Positions 55,945 through 64,000 of a DNA stretch of 64,000 bases are shown here, one piece after another (positions within the stretch are counted from its first letter, which is position 1; every line of letters begins with the position of its first letter). Made by a program: the position numbers and the translations under genes. The DNA comes from Streptomyces iconiensis (GTDB taxonomy: Bacteria > Actinomycetota > Actinomycetes > Streptomycetales > Streptomycetaceae), in assembly GCF_028657195.3 (NCBI RefSeq), contig NZ_JANCPR020000009.1:1-64000 (forward strand). Reading direction: 5' to 3'. Under the pieces are notes generated by a model. That model ran no database searches and was not told the origin of the DNA. It worked only from the letters and a program-made list of their open reading frames with translations.

Positions 55945-57165
55945 ATGCGCAATGCCAAGCGCGCGGCTCTGGGAGCCGCGCTTGTCTCCGCCGTCACCGC
56001 CACCTTCGCCGTGCCCGCGCTCGCGGCGCCCGGGGACACGGCGGCCGAGAAGGCCGCGACGCCGCGCACCGAGCGGATCAGCGTCGCGGCCGACGGGACC
56101 GAGGCCAACGGGCCTTCCCGCGAGGCGAGCGTCAGCCGCGACGGCACGCTCGCCGTCTTCACCTCGGAGGCGAGCAATCTCGTCGCGGGGGACGACAACG
56201 GCGCGGCCGACATCTTCGTCAAGACGCTGGCCTCGGGGAAGACCGAGCGCATAGCCGTAGCGGGCCGTACCGCCTCCGAACCGGTGCTCAGCGCCGACGG
56301 CAAGGTGGTCGCCTTCACCACCGAGGACGGCGGAGGCGACAGGCGCGTCCACACCCACGACCTCGCCACGGGGAAGACCGAACAGATCAAGACCCCGACG
56401 ATCTCCTACGACGTCCAGGGCCGGAACCCCGCGATCAGCGCGGACGGCAAGTACGTCGCCTTCATCGGCACCCCGCCGCCCGGCGAGGAGGAGAACGCCT
56501 GGATCTACCTCAAGGACCGCGAAGGCGGCGGAACGCGTGCCTTCGCGCACAGCAAGCCCGACTGGCAGGACCGTACGGTCTCGGACCTGACCATGGACGA
56601 CAAGGCGACGAGGTTCAGCTACCGCTACAACTTCACCACCGGGCCGCGCGCCGACTGCTGCGACGTGTTCGTACGCGACCTGACCAACAGCGCGCTCACC
56701 CAGCTCGACGGCAAGAGCACCAGCGACCAGCAGCGGGGCCGGGACTCCACCCAGCCCGTCACCACGGCCGACGGCCGCTTCGTCACCTTCCAGTCCGGCG
56801 ACGACGGTCTTGTGCCGGGCGACAACGACAAGGCGGTCAACGCCTTCGTGTGGAACGCCGAGACCGGGAAGCTGCGGCGCGTACCGGGCAGGCACGGCAA
56901 GGGCTCCTTCTCGCGCTCCCCGGTCCCCAGCCCCGACGGCAAGGCCCTCCTGTACGCGGGCGAGGGCACCTCACCCACATACCTCCTCGACCTGACCACC
57001 TCGGCCCCGGCCCGGCAGATCACCCCGAACCCGGCCGGCAACTACGTGGAGACCACACCCCACGCACTCTCCAACGCCGCCAAGACAGTGGCTTACGCCA
57101 CCCCGGACGCCCTCACCACCAAGGACACCAACGAGGACTGGGACATCTACGTGGCCCACGCCTAG
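55945..57165 (+). CDS. Secreted TolB/PD40-type beta-propeller protein
   Basis: 406 aa with ATG 55945 after GGGGGAAACGCACC. Sec signal (MRNAKRAALGAALVSAVTATFAVPALAAPG). The body is made of PD40/WD40-like blades: SVSRDGTLAVFTSEASNLVAGDDNGAADIFVKTLASGKTERI, PVLSADGKVVAFTTEDGG, AISADGKYVAFIG, PVTTADGRFVTFQSGDDGLVPGDNDKAVNAFVWNAETGKLRRV and PVPSPDGKALLYAGEG. No catalytic residues seen; likely a binding or scaffold protein outside the cell. It has no tight operon partner. Confidence 0.85.
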   Translation: MRNAKRAALGAALVSAVTATFAVPALAAPGDTAAEKAATPRTERISVAADGTEANGPSREASVSRDGTLAVFTSEASNLVAGDDNGAADIFVKTLASGKTERIAVAGRTASEPVLSADGKVVAFTTEDGGGDRRVHTHDLATGKTEQIKTPTISYDVQGRNPAISADGKYVAFIGTPPPGEEENAWIYLKDREGGGTRAFAHSKPDWQDRTVSDLTMDDKATRFSYRYNFTTGPRADCCDVFVRDLTNSALTQLDGKSTSDQQRGRDSTQPVTTADGRFVTFQSGDDGLVPGDNDKAVNAFVWNAETGKLRRVPGRHGKGSFSRSPVPSPDGKALLYAGEGTSPTYLLDLTTSAPARQITPNPAGNYVETTPHALSNAAKTVAYATPDALTTKDTNEDWDIYVAHA

Positions 57166-57223
57166 GCCCCTCGCGGGGGGCCTCGCCGCCTCGTGGGGCC
57201 TCGCCGCTTTGGTGCTGTTTCGT

Positions 57224-57340
57224 CGCCGTCCTCGCGCCGTCCGTGACTGGTCGCGCAGTTCCCCGCGCCCCTTGGGGGTGGGGCCGCTTCGCCGCCGTCC
57301 TCGCGCCGTCCGTGGCTGGTCGCGCAGTTCCCCGCGCCCC
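57224..57340. repeat. 69-bp spaced duplication containing the CGCGCAGTTCCCCGCGCCCC motif
   Basis: Copies at 57224-57271 and 57293-57340 (48 bp each) differ at one base. Each ends in the dispersed 20-mer also found at 32429-32448. The spacer from 57341 to 57589 is G/C-rich and shows no convincing gene; a minus-strand frame ending near 57411 with a hydrophobic tail was not judged real. Confidence 0.85.
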
Positions 57341-57589
57341 TAAATACCCACGGCGAGCCCTCCCCCGCGGCGGAGGGGCCCACCCCCTCCCCGCCGCGAC
57401 GGCGAGCCCCTCAGCGGCGCTGTCCGGCGGTGCCGAACAAGCGCACCCACACGATCGCGATCCCCGCGACAGCGGGCCCCGCAAGGGGCGGAGCCCCGGG
57501 AGACGGACGAGGCGGCAGCAGGCCGCTGAACAGGCAAGGCGCGGGACCGTAACCGCGCCGCAGCCCGCATGGTGAGACGCCCCAGAGCC

Positions 57590-57617
57590 GAGGGCAGTGG
57601 TGTGCCAGACTGCCCTC
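57590..57617 (+). promoter_or_regulatory. 8-bp-arm inverted repeat at the cimA promoter
   Basis: GAGGGCAG (57590-57597) and CTGCCCTC (57610-57617) flank 12 bp and overlap a -10-like CAGACT (57607-57612). The right arm touches the GTG of the leader ORF. It could be an operator, or a leader hairpin if transcription starts upstream. Confidence 0.5.
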
Positions 57618-57668
57618 GTGCCCTCTTTCGTCATGATTATTGGCAACAGGCGCGCCGGTCCGCAGTGA
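57618..57668 (+). CDS. Candidate cimA leader peptide with Ile-Ile
   Basis: From GTG 57618 the frame reads MPSFVMIIGNRRAGPQ and stops at 57668; ATG 57633 gives MIIGNRRAGPQ. Two adjacent Ile (ATT ATT, rare in this GC-rich genome) and a nearby Val precede a terminator hairpin with a T-rich tail at 57728-57762. This is the layout of an isoleucine-sensing attenuator for citramalate synthase. No ribosome binding site is visible; a transcript beginning at or near the GTG (leaderless) would explain that. Confidence 0.7.
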   Translation: MPSFVMIIGNRRAGPQ

Positions 57669-57727
57669 CCGACTGCCGCAGGCAGAACCTGTGCGGCAGC
57701 GGCCACCGTGCCCCAGACCCGCGCGCA

Positions 57728-57762
57728 GACCTCTCGCACCCGCGAGGGGTCTTTTCGTTTTC
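57728..57762 (+). terminator. Candidate cimA attenuator terminator
   Basis: GACC and CTCGC (57728-57737) pair with GCGAG and GGTC (57742-57751) with one mismatch/bulge, followed by TTTTCGTTTTC. It lies about 100 bp before the cimA ATG and 60 bp after the leader ORF. Confidence 0.8.
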
Positions 57763-57863
57763 CGGCCCACCCGCAGCCGGAGGCGAAGGCGCGAGGGATG
57801 ATGGGGGCAAGTGGAGCCATGCATTCCGGACCACCACTCATCCGTACAGGAGTCACAGCAGCC

Positions 57864-59483
57864 ATGACCACGGACACCGACAGCGTCTCGGACGGCTTTC
57901 ACGTCTTCGACACCACGCTGCGCGACGGCGCCCAGCGCGAAGGCATCAACCTCACCGTCGCCGACAAGCTGACCATCGCCCGCCACCTGGACGACTACGG
58001 CGTCGGCTTCATCGAGGGCGGGTGGCCCGGAGCCAACCCGCGTGACACCGAGTTCTTCGCGCGCGCGCCCAAGGAGATCGGCTTCCGGCACGCGCAGCTC
58101 GTCGCCTTCGGCTCCACGCGCAGGGCGGGCGTACCCGCGCAGATCGATCCCCAGGTCAAGGCGCTGCTCGACTCCGAGGCGCCGGTGATCACCCTCGTTG
58201 CCAAGTCCCATGACCGGCACGTCGAACTCGCCCTGCGCACCACCCTTGAAGAGAACCTCGCGATGATCTCCGACACCGTCGCCTACCTGCGGGAGCAGGG
58301 GCGCAGGGTCTTCGTCGACTGCGAGCACTTCTTCGACGGCTACCACGACAACCCCGCCTACGCGAAGCAGGTCGTACGCGCTGCGTACGAGGCGGGCGCC
58401 GATGTCGTCGTCCTGTGCGACACCAACGGCGGGATGATCCCGGCGCAGATCCAGGCCGTCGTACGCACCGTGGCCGCCGACACGGGGGCCCGGCTCGGTA
58501 TCCACGCGCAGGACGACACCGGCTGCGCCGTCGCCAACACCCTGGCCGCCGTGGACGGCGGCGCCACCCACGTCCAGTGCACGGCCAACGGTTACGGCGA
58601 ACGCGTCGGCAACGCCAACCTGTTCCCCGTCGTCGCGGCGCTGGAGCTGAAGTACGACAAGCGCGTGCTGCCCGAGGGCGCGCTCGCCGAGACGACCCGC
58701 GTCTCGCACGCCATCGCGGAGGTCGTCAACCTCACCCCCTCCACGCACCAGCCCTACGTCGGCACGTCGGCCTTCGCGCACAAGGGCGGGCTGCACGCTT
58801 CCGCGATCAAGGTCGACCCGAACCTCTACCAGCACATCGACCCCGAACTCGTCGGCAACACCATGCGGATGCTCGTCTCGGACATGGCGGGACGCGCCTC
58901 GGTCGAGCTGAAGGGCAAGGAGCTGGGCTACGACCTCAGCGGCGACCGTGAGCTGGTCGGCCGCGTGGTCGAGCGCGTCAAGGAACAGGAACTGCAGGGC
59001 TACACCTACGAGGCGGCGGACGCGTCCTTCGAACTGCTCCTCCGCGACGAGGTCAAGGGCGGCGCCGCCGGCACGGCGCCCCGCTTCTTCGAGCTGGAGT
59101 CCTGGCGTGCCATCGTCGAACAGCGCCCGGACGGTGTGCAGGTCAACGAGGCGACCGTCAAGCTGTGGGCCAAGGGCGAGCGGATCGTCGTCACCGGTGA
59201 GGGCAATGGCCCCGTCGACGCGCTCGACCGCGCGCTGCGTGCCGGTCTTGAGCGCCTCCATCCCGAGCTGGCCCGGCTCGCGCTGGTCGACTACAAGGTG
59301 CGCATCCTGGAGGGCGCGCACGGCGCTGCCTCCACCACGCGCGTGCTGGTCTCCATGAGCGACGGCGGCGCGGAGTGGACCACCGTCGGCGTCGGTGACA
59401 ACGTCATCGCCGCCTCCTGGCAGGCCCTCGACGACGGTTACACGTACGGCCTGCTGCGCGCCGGGGCCGAGCCCCGCGCCTGA
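57864..59483 (+). CDS. cimA: Citramalate synthase
   Basis: 539 aa from ATG 57864, with AGGAG at 57848-57852. DRE-TIM metallolyase: FHVFDTTLRDGAQREGINLTVADKLTIARHLDDYGVGFIEGGWPGANPRD gives the CimA-specific EGGWPGANP signature rather than that of isopropylmalate synthase. Further motifs: VVVLCDTNGGMIP, LGIHAQDDTGCAVANTLAAVDGGATHVQCTANGYGERVGNANL and FAHKGGLHASAI. The C-terminal LeuA regulatory domain (about 410-535) allows feedback by isoleucine. It condenses pyruvate and acetyl-CoA to citramalate, giving 2-ketobutyrate for isoleucine without threonine. The candidate attenuator upstream fits isoleucine control. Confidence 0.93.
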   Translation: MTTDTDSVSDGFHVFDTTLRDGAQREGINLTVADKLTIARHLDDYGVGFIEGGWPGANPRDTEFFARAPKEIGFRHAQLVAFGSTRRAGVPAQIDPQVKALLDSEAPVITLVAKSHDRHVELALRTTLEENLAMISDTVAYLREQGRRVFVDCEHFFDGYHDNPAYAKQVVRAAYEAGADVVVLCDTNGGMIPAQIQAVVRTVAADTGARLGIHAQDDTGCAVANTLAAVDGGATHVQCTANGYGERVGNANLFPVVAALELKYDKRVLPEGALAETTRVSHAIAEVVNLTPSTHQPYVGTSAFAHKGGLHASAIKVDPNLYQHIDPELVGNTMRMLVSDMAGRASVELKGKELGYDLSGDRELVGRVVERVKEQELQGYTYEAADASFELLLRDEVKGGAAGTAPRFFELESWRAIVEQRPDGVQVNEATVKLWAKGERIVVTGEGNGPVDALDRALRAGLERLHPELARLALVDYKVRILEGAHGAASTTRVLVSMSDGGAEWTTVGVGDNVIAASWQALDDGYTYGLLRAGAEPRA

Positions 59484-59509
59484 CGCGCCGCGCCTTCGCC
59501 GGTGGTCGT

Positions 59510-59548
59510 CCCGTCAGCGGGGCGGCCACCGGGTGTCCGGCTGACGGG
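59510..59548. terminator. Bidirectional terminator between cimA and sphingomyelinase
   Basis: CCCGTCAGC (59510-59518) and GCTGACGGG (59540-59548) form a 9-bp stem between convergent genes; no T-run. Confidence 0.6.
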
Positions 59549-59602
59549 CAACTGTGAGGCACCCGTCAGCGGACGCGGTCACCGAGCGCGGTCACCGCAC
59601 CG

Positions 59603-60640
59603 TCAGCGGGCGACCACCGGGTAGTGGTCCGACATGTTGGTGTACGTGTACTTCTTGCCCCAACTGCTCACGGTCCAGGGCTCGGAGCGCTCGTCCAGCA
59701 CCTCGTTCCGCCAGCCGTCAGGGCGGGCGTGGCCCTCGCGGTGCAGGACGTAGTCCAGGTCCTCGCTGGGCAGCCCCGGGTAGCGGTCGGCCGCGACGGA
59801 GTTGTGCTCCGTGTCGAAGGACGGGCCGCGGCCCGTGCGGCTGTCGGAGTCGGACAGGCCCGCGTCGGCCAGCATCGAGGCGTGCTCGGGGGACGCGGCG
59901 TCGACATTGAGGTCGCCTGCGACCATCACCTGCTCATCGGCGGGGATCTTCTTGGCGTCCAGGAACGCGTCCATCTCCTTCAGCTGCGCGCTGCGGATCT
60001 TCGGCGCCTGCCCGTCCGTACAGCCGTCGTCGGTCGACTGGGTGTGCGTGCCCACGACGTGCACCCGGGTGCCGTTGACGTCGAGCACGGCGTAGACGAA
60101 ACCCTTGTTGGAGAAGTAGTCGCCGCCGCACGCCTGCTTGTAGACGTACTGCTCCTTCTTCACGACCGGCCACTTGCTGAGCACCGTCACGCCGCCGTCC
60201 TCGGGCGTGGTGGCGGAGTACGCGCCGTGCGTGGCGTCCCAGCCGCTCTTGGAGCGGCCGAGTACGGGGGTCTGGTGCGGGTACTGCCCTGCCGCGTTGC
60301 TCTTGAGCGCGTCCGAGGAGGCGTTGTCGAACGCCTCCTGGAGGACGACGACATCGTTCCCGCGGAAGGGCGCCGCCTTCGGTATCTCCCGGGCGCGGTG
60401 GTCCTGGCCCCAGTTGGGATACAGGTTCTTGCTCATCAGGAACACGTTGTACGTGAGCACCCGCAGGCGCGGCGTCGTTCCGTCCGCGGCAGCACCCGCA
60501 CCGTCCGCACCCGGACCGGGTGCAGCGGACGGGGTGGCCGCGGCGGGCGCGACTCCCGTGCCCGCGAGGGCCGTCGCGCTGAGCGCCACCGCGGCGGCGG
60601 AGGCGAGGAGGAGGCGGGGCGTGGGTCGTCGCCTGGACAC
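59603..60640 (-). CDS. Secreted sphingomyelinase C / endonuclease-exonuclease-phosphatase fold
   Basis: 345 aa from GTG 60640, which follows GGGAG; the longer open frame is not protein-like. Signal peptide SRRRPTPRLLLASAAAVALSATALAGTGVAPAAA. DNase-I-like fold motifs in order: RVLTYNVFLMSKNLYPNWGQDHRA (Asn), DVVVLQEAFDN (metal Glu), FVYAVLDVNGTRVHVVGTHTQSTDDGC, MVAGDLNVDA (Asp-x-Asn), SEDLDYVLHREG and NMSDHYPVVAR (catalytic Asp-His). It resembles bacterial neutral sphingomyelinases, which release phosphocholine from sphingomyelin. Adjacent and divergent to the PL8 lyase. Confidence 0.9.
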   Translation of the reverse strand: MSRRRPTPRLLLASAAAVALSATALAGTGVAPAAATPSAAPGPGADGAGAAADGTTPRLRVLTYNVFLMSKNLYPNWGQDHRAREIPKAAPFRGNDVVVLQEAFDNASSDALKSNAAGQYPHQTPVLGRSKSGWDATHGAYSATTPEDGGVTVLSKWPVVKKEQYVYKQACGGDYFSNKGFVYAVLDVNGTRVHVVGTHTQSTDDGCTDGQAPKIRSAQLKEMDAFLDAKKIPADEQVMVAGDLNVDAASPEHASMLADAGLSDSDSRTGRGPSFDTEHNSVAADRYPGLPSEDLDYVLHREGHARPDGWRNEVLDERSEPWTVSSWGKKYTYTNMSDHYPVVAR

Positions 60641-60837
60641 GGAGAACTCCCGGTGAGTGGGGGTGACGGGGGCCCGCACATCTAAGCAGCTCCCATTACT
60701 TCGGGGTAACCCCTGGCCGTCCTCCGGATAGACAGCGCTTGCCCTTTCTCTGCCGTGACCATTGTTGCGGCCTTCTCCGCGTGCTAGACCAGCGCTCAAC
60801 TCGTCAGCCTGTGAAGCCCGTTCGAGAGGGGCACATC

Positions 60838-63273
60838 GTGCCATCACGATCCGCATGGAGCCGAAGAGCCTTTCTGGCCACCACCGGAGCAAGCGTTGTC
60901 ACCGCGACCCTGGCCGGAGCACCGGCCCACGGCGCCCAGTCGGGACCGGGATCCGGAACCGGGCCCGGACCCGGCGCCGCCGCCGACGACTTCGCCGCGC
61001 TGCGCAAGCGGTGGCTGGACCTCTACCTCGGCACCGGTTACGACCCGGAGGCCGAGCCCTATGCCGGGCGGCTCAAGCAGCTCGGTACCGACGCCGCCGC
61101 GCTGCGCGACGCGATGGCGCCGGCCGCCGGCTCCCTCTTCCCGGATGTCCCGTTCGACCCCTCGACCGGCGTTACCCAGTCCTACGACCGCCTCGCGACC
61201 ATGGCCATGGCGCACGCCCAGCCCGGCACCGGCCTCACCGGCGACGCCGCGCTGCTGGAAGCCGTCACCACCGGCCTCCAGCACGTGCACGACCGCGTCT
61301 ACAACCCCTCCACCACCCGCTACGGCAACTGGTGGGACTGGCAGATAGGCGCCACGCGCCCGCTCACCGACACGCTCGCCGTGCTCCACGGCCTGATACC
61401 AGCGGCCGACCGTGACAGGTACCTCGCCGCCGTCGACCACTTCCTGCCGGAGTCCGTCTTCGACACGTACACGGGGACCTCTACCGGCGCCAACCGTGTC
61501 GACTTCTGCCGCGTCCACGCCGTACGCGGCATCGTCGGTGAGGCCCCCGGCAAGATCGCGCTGGCCTCGAAGGCGCTCTCGCCCGTCTTCCCGTACGTCA
61601 CCAAGGGCGACGGGCTCTACGCCGACGGCTCCTTCATCCAGCACACCTACGTCGCCTACTCAGGCACCTACGGCAATGTGCTGCTCGACGGGCTCGGGCG
61701 GCTCTTCTCGCTGCTGGACGGGACCAGTTGGGAGGTCACCGACCCCAACCGGCGGATCATTCTGGACAGCGTGGAGAACGCCTACGCACCACTGATGCAC
61801 AACGGCCTGATGATGGACAGCGTCAGCGGGCGGGCCATATCCCGCGGCATCCTCAAGGAGGACACGGGCAAGATCCTCCAGAGCGACCACACCCGCGGCC
61901 ACCAGCTCGCCGCCGCCGTCGCCGTCCTGGCGCGTACGGCGGGCGAGGCGGAGCGCACCCGGTGGGAGGCGGCGGTGCGCGGCTGGATCGAGCGGGACAC
62001 GGCCCTGCCCATGCTCACCGACAAGCAGTTCGGCGTCGCCGACCTCGCGCGGCTGCACGCGCTGGCCGACGACGGCGGTGAGAGCGCGCCCGAGCCCGTG
62101 GGGCACAAGCTGTTCCCCGCCATGGCCCGTTCCGTCCACCGCCGCCCGGGATGGTGCGCCGGCCTCTCGCTCGCCTCCGAGCGCATCGCCTACTACGAGT
62201 CGGGCAACGGCGAGAATCCGCGCGGCTGGCACACCGGCGACGGAATGCTCTACTGGTGGGGCCCAGCGGAAACGCTCGACCAGTACGGCGACAACTTCTG
62301 GCCCACCGTGGACTGGCAGCGGCTGCCCGGCACGACCGTCTCCACCAAGAAGCTCGCCGACAACGCGGGCGGCGGCTGGGGCGAGGCACGGCCCGACACC
62401 GCGTGGGTGGGCGGCGCGACGGACGGTGAGTTCGCCGCCGTGGGCCAGCATCTCAAGGGCCTGGAGAGCACGTTGACGGCCCGTCAGTCCTGGTTCTGCC
62501 TCGCGGACACCGTCGTGTGCATGGGCGCGGGGATCACCAGTACGGACGGGGTTCCGGTCGAGACCGTCTTCGACAACAGGAATCTGGGTGAGCGCGGCGC
62601 CCACGCGCTCACCGTCGACGGCAGGCGCCTGCCGGGCGGCCCGGATCCCGAACGCACCTTCCGGCACGCCCGCTGGGCCCACCTTGAGGGCCACGGCGGC
62701 TGGGTGTGGCCCGGCGGTACCCGGCTGTCCACGCTGCGCGAGGACCGTACGGGCGCGTGGTCCGACATCAACACCCGTAGCGTCACGGACACGTTCACCC
62801 GCCGCTACGTCACCCTCTGGACCGACCACGGCAGCGATCCGTCGGGCGCCGACTACGTGTACCTGCTGATGCCGGGCGCCGGCGCACGCCAGCTCGCCGC
62901 ACGCGCCGCCGACCCGCGCTGGCTGTCGGTCGACGCCAACACCGGGGCCCAGCAAGCGGTCACGGTGCGCTCCCTGGGGCTCAGCGCCGCCAACTTCTGG
63001 GCCCCGGGCACGGTCGGAAGCGGAACGGGGGCCCTCACTTCCACGGCTCCCGCCAGCGTGCTGGTGCGGACGAGAGGGCGGAAGGCCACCCTCCACCTGT
63101 CCGAACCCGTACGCTCGGGCACGCCCTTCGAGGTGACCTGGGCACGCAGGGGCACCACCGTGGTCTCGGCCGACGACGGCATCGAGGCACGCACCGGCAG
63201 CGAGGGGCTCCGGCTGCGCGTCACCCCGGGTAGGGAGGGCGCCACGCTCAGGTGCGAGGTCAGGCTCGGCTGA
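60838..63273 (+). CDS. Secreted polysaccharide lyase family 8 (hyaluronate/chondroitin/xanthan lyase type)
   Basis: 811 aa from GTG 60838 with GAGAGGGG upstream. Tat signal WSRRAFLATTGASVVTATLAGAPAHG. The N-terminal alpha/alpha toroid has NWWDWQIGATRPLTDTLAVLHG, TSTGANRVDFCRVHAVRGIVGEAPG and GLYADGSFIQHTYVAYSGTYGNVLLDGLGRL; the His (about 269) and Tyr (about 278) are nine residues apart as in PL8 catalytic sites, and the Asn of GANRVD likely completes the site. Then the super-sandwich beta domains (NPRGWHTGDGMLYWWG; WPTVDWQRLPGTTVS) and a C-terminal beta domain to 811. It eliminatively cleaves uronic-acid polysaccharides; the exact substrate is uncertain. Confidence 0.92.
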   Translation: MPSRSAWSRRAFLATTGASVVTATLAGAPAHGAQSGPGSGTGPGPGAAADDFAALRKRWLDLYLGTGYDPEAEPYAGRLKQLGTDAAALRDAMAPAAGSLFPDVPFDPSTGVTQSYDRLATMAMAHAQPGTGLTGDAALLEAVTTGLQHVHDRVYNPSTTRYGNWWDWQIGATRPLTDTLAVLHGLIPAADRDRYLAAVDHFLPESVFDTYTGTSTGANRVDFCRVHAVRGIVGEAPGKIALASKALSPVFPYVTKGDGLYADGSFIQHTYVAYSGTYGNVLLDGLGRLFSLLDGTSWEVTDPNRRIILDSVENAYAPLMHNGLMMDSVSGRAISRGILKEDTGKILQSDHTRGHQLAAAVAVLARTAGEAERTRWEAAVRGWIERDTALPMLTDKQFGVADLARLHALADDGGESAPEPVGHKLFPAMARSVHRRPGWCAGLSLASERIAYYESGNGENPRGWHTGDGMLYWWGPAETLDQYGDNFWPTVDWQRLPGTTVSTKKLADNAGGGWGEARPDTAWVGGATDGEFAAVGQHLKGLESTLTARQSWFCLADTVVCMGAGITSTDGVPVETVFDNRNLGERGAHALTVDGRRLPGGPDPERTFRHARWAHLEGHGGWVWPGGTRLSTLREDRTGAWSDINTRSVTDTFTRRYVTLWTDHGSDPSGADYVYLLMPGAGARQLAARAADPRWLSVDANTGAQQAVTVRSLGLSAANFWAPGTVGSGTGALTSTAPASVLVRTRGRKATLHLSEPVRSGTPFEVTWARRGTTVVSADDGIEARTGSEGLRLRVTPGREGATLRCEVRLG

Positions 63274-63319
63274 GCACAGGGCACCCGCAGACGGGCCTGG
63301 ACGCCGAACATCGCAGGTA

Positions 63320-63346
63320 GGGGGCTGTGGGAACCCCACAGCCCCC
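63320..63346 (+). terminator. Terminator after PL8 lyase
   Basis: GGGGGCTGTGGG (63320-63331) and its exact complement (63335-63346) form a 12-bp stem with a 3-base loop, 46 bp after the stop. No T-run. Confidence 0.8.
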
Positions 63347-63483
63347 GTGCCTTCGCATGAGAGACTCCGCCGCTTGGCGGTGTCGCGCGCTCCGGGTTCT
63401 GTCCAGCGCAGCCATGAAACGGGCGCGGAGACTGTACGAATCTGACGACGGCGATCGGGCCCCGGGTTTCGTAGGGTCTATAC

Positions 63484-64000
63484 ATGACCGATCTGCCCCA
63501 GCCGTCGCCCAGGACCGAGGCGATCGAGCCCTCTCCGGACTCCGTGCCTGCCGCCGACTCGCACACCGAGGCGCGGGACGCACGGGGACGCGTGGCCGAA
63601 CTGCACGCCATCCGTGCCGAGGCGTACCGCGGCCCCAGTGAGCGGGCGACCGAGGCGCAGCACGCGAAGGGGAAGCTGACCGCGCGGGAGCGTATCGAGC
63701 TGCTGCTGGACGACGACAGCTTCCGCGAGGTCGAGCCGCTGCGCAGGCACCGTGCCACGGGCTTCGGCCTGGAGGCCAAGAAGCCGTACACCGACGGTGT
63801 GATCACCGGCTGGGGCACGGTCCACGGCCGGACGGTGTTCGTCTACGCGCACGACTTCCGGATCTTCGGCGGCGCCCTCGGCGAGGCGCACGCCACCAAG
63901 ATCCACAAGATCATGGACAAGGCCATAGCGGCCGGTGCGCCCCTGGTCTCGCTCAACGACGGCGCCGGGGCCCGTATCCAGGAGGGCGTCTCGGCGCTCG
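63484..64000 (+). CDS. Acyl-CoA carboxylase beta (carboxyltransferase) subunit, partial
   Basis: The frame from ATG 63484 is open through the right edge; 172 codons are visible. After a variable 35-residue N-terminus it reads RVAELHAIRAEAYRGPSERATEAQHAKGKLTARERIELLLDDDSFREVEPLRRH, then TDGVITGWGTVHGRTVFVYAHDFRIFGGALGEAHATKIHKIMDKAIAAGAPLVSLNDGAGARIQEG. These are the carboxyltransferase N-terminal motifs of propionyl-/acetyl-CoA carboxylase beta chains (AccB/PccB, biotin-dependent). The position right of cimA matches the accB locus remembered from S. coelicolor (SCO5535). It supplies malonyl- or methylmalonyl-CoA. Confidence 0.94.
   Translation, partial: MTDLPQPSPRTEAIEPSPDSVPAADSHTEARDARGRVAELHAIRAEAYRGPSERATEAQHAKGKLTARERIELLLDDDSFREVEPLRRHRATGFGLEAKKPYTDGVITGWGTVHGRTVFVYAHDFRIFGGALGEAHATKIHKIMDKAIAAGAPLVSLNDGAGARIQEGVSAL

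Noticed and set aside
57411..57591. Small minus-strand membrane peptide (GPAVAGIAIVWVRLFGTAG tail)
   Set aside because: No start with a ribosome binding site and the surrounding frame is a shadow of cimA; the hydrophobic tail may be coincidental.

Overview
The window is high-GC actinobacterial DNA, almost certainly from a Streptomyces or close relative. The signs are strong third-position G/C, frequent GTG/TTG starts, GGAGG-type ribosome binding sites, many Tat and lipoprotein signals, and secreted hydrolases of streptomycete type (streptogrisin-like protease, phospholipases, PL8 lyase). From memory, the order cdgC-ilvB-ilvN-ilvC-serA ... proline dehydrogenase-P5C dehydrogenase ... leuB-ilvE ... 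cimA ... accB follows the S. coelicolor SCO5511 to SCO5535 stretch. This recollection was not checked.

Positions 1 to about 33.6 kb look accessory. In order they hold: a ROK regulator (cut by the left edge) divergent from a family-5 peptide/oligosaccharide ABC importer whose two ATPases are fused; a gamma-glutamyltransferase-like hydrolase preceded by a purine-rich repeat ORF; an RHS/YD-repeat remnant; three consecutive AIM24-family genes, one fused to TerD; a GNAT acetyltransferase; a divergent pair of secreted phospholipases (A2 and C); an MMPL exporter with a small acidic membrane protein; a large ATP-binding LuxR regulator; a frameshifted small gene; a PQQ-type sugar dehydrogenase lipoprotein divergent from a TetR regulator with clear palindromic operators; a complete DNA polymerase III alpha gene; and an aldo/keto reductase.

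From about 33.7 kb to the right edge the content is mostly core metabolism: a 2-hydroxyacid dehydrogenase, a membrane PAS-GGDEF-EAL protein, ilvBNC behind a leader-peptide attenuator, serA, a PucR-type regulator divergent from the proline catabolism genes, leuB, ilvE, and cimA, which also appears to carry an attenuator. Secreted enzymes are interspersed: a purple-acid-phosphatase-like enzyme, a streptogrisin-type protease, a sphingomyelinase and a PL8 (hyaluronate/chondroitin/xanthan) lyase. An acyl-CoA carboxylase beta subunit runs off the right edge. The branched-chain genes form one pathway: CimA and IlvBN/IlvC make the keto-acid skeletons, LeuB serves the leucine and citramalate routes, and IlvE transaminates. 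Both candidate attenuators read the end-product amino acids.

Two themes stand out. First, intergenic spacers and some coding regions are unusually rich in short tandem repeats and recent duplications (8, 14, 15, 27, 31, 61, 69 and 92 bp units). Second, the window encodes a set of exported lipid-, protein- and polysaccharide-degrading enzymes (PLA2, PLC, sphingomyelinase, PL8 lyase, protease, phosphatase). No tRNA, rRNA, CRISPR array, insertion sequence or prophage was recognised.
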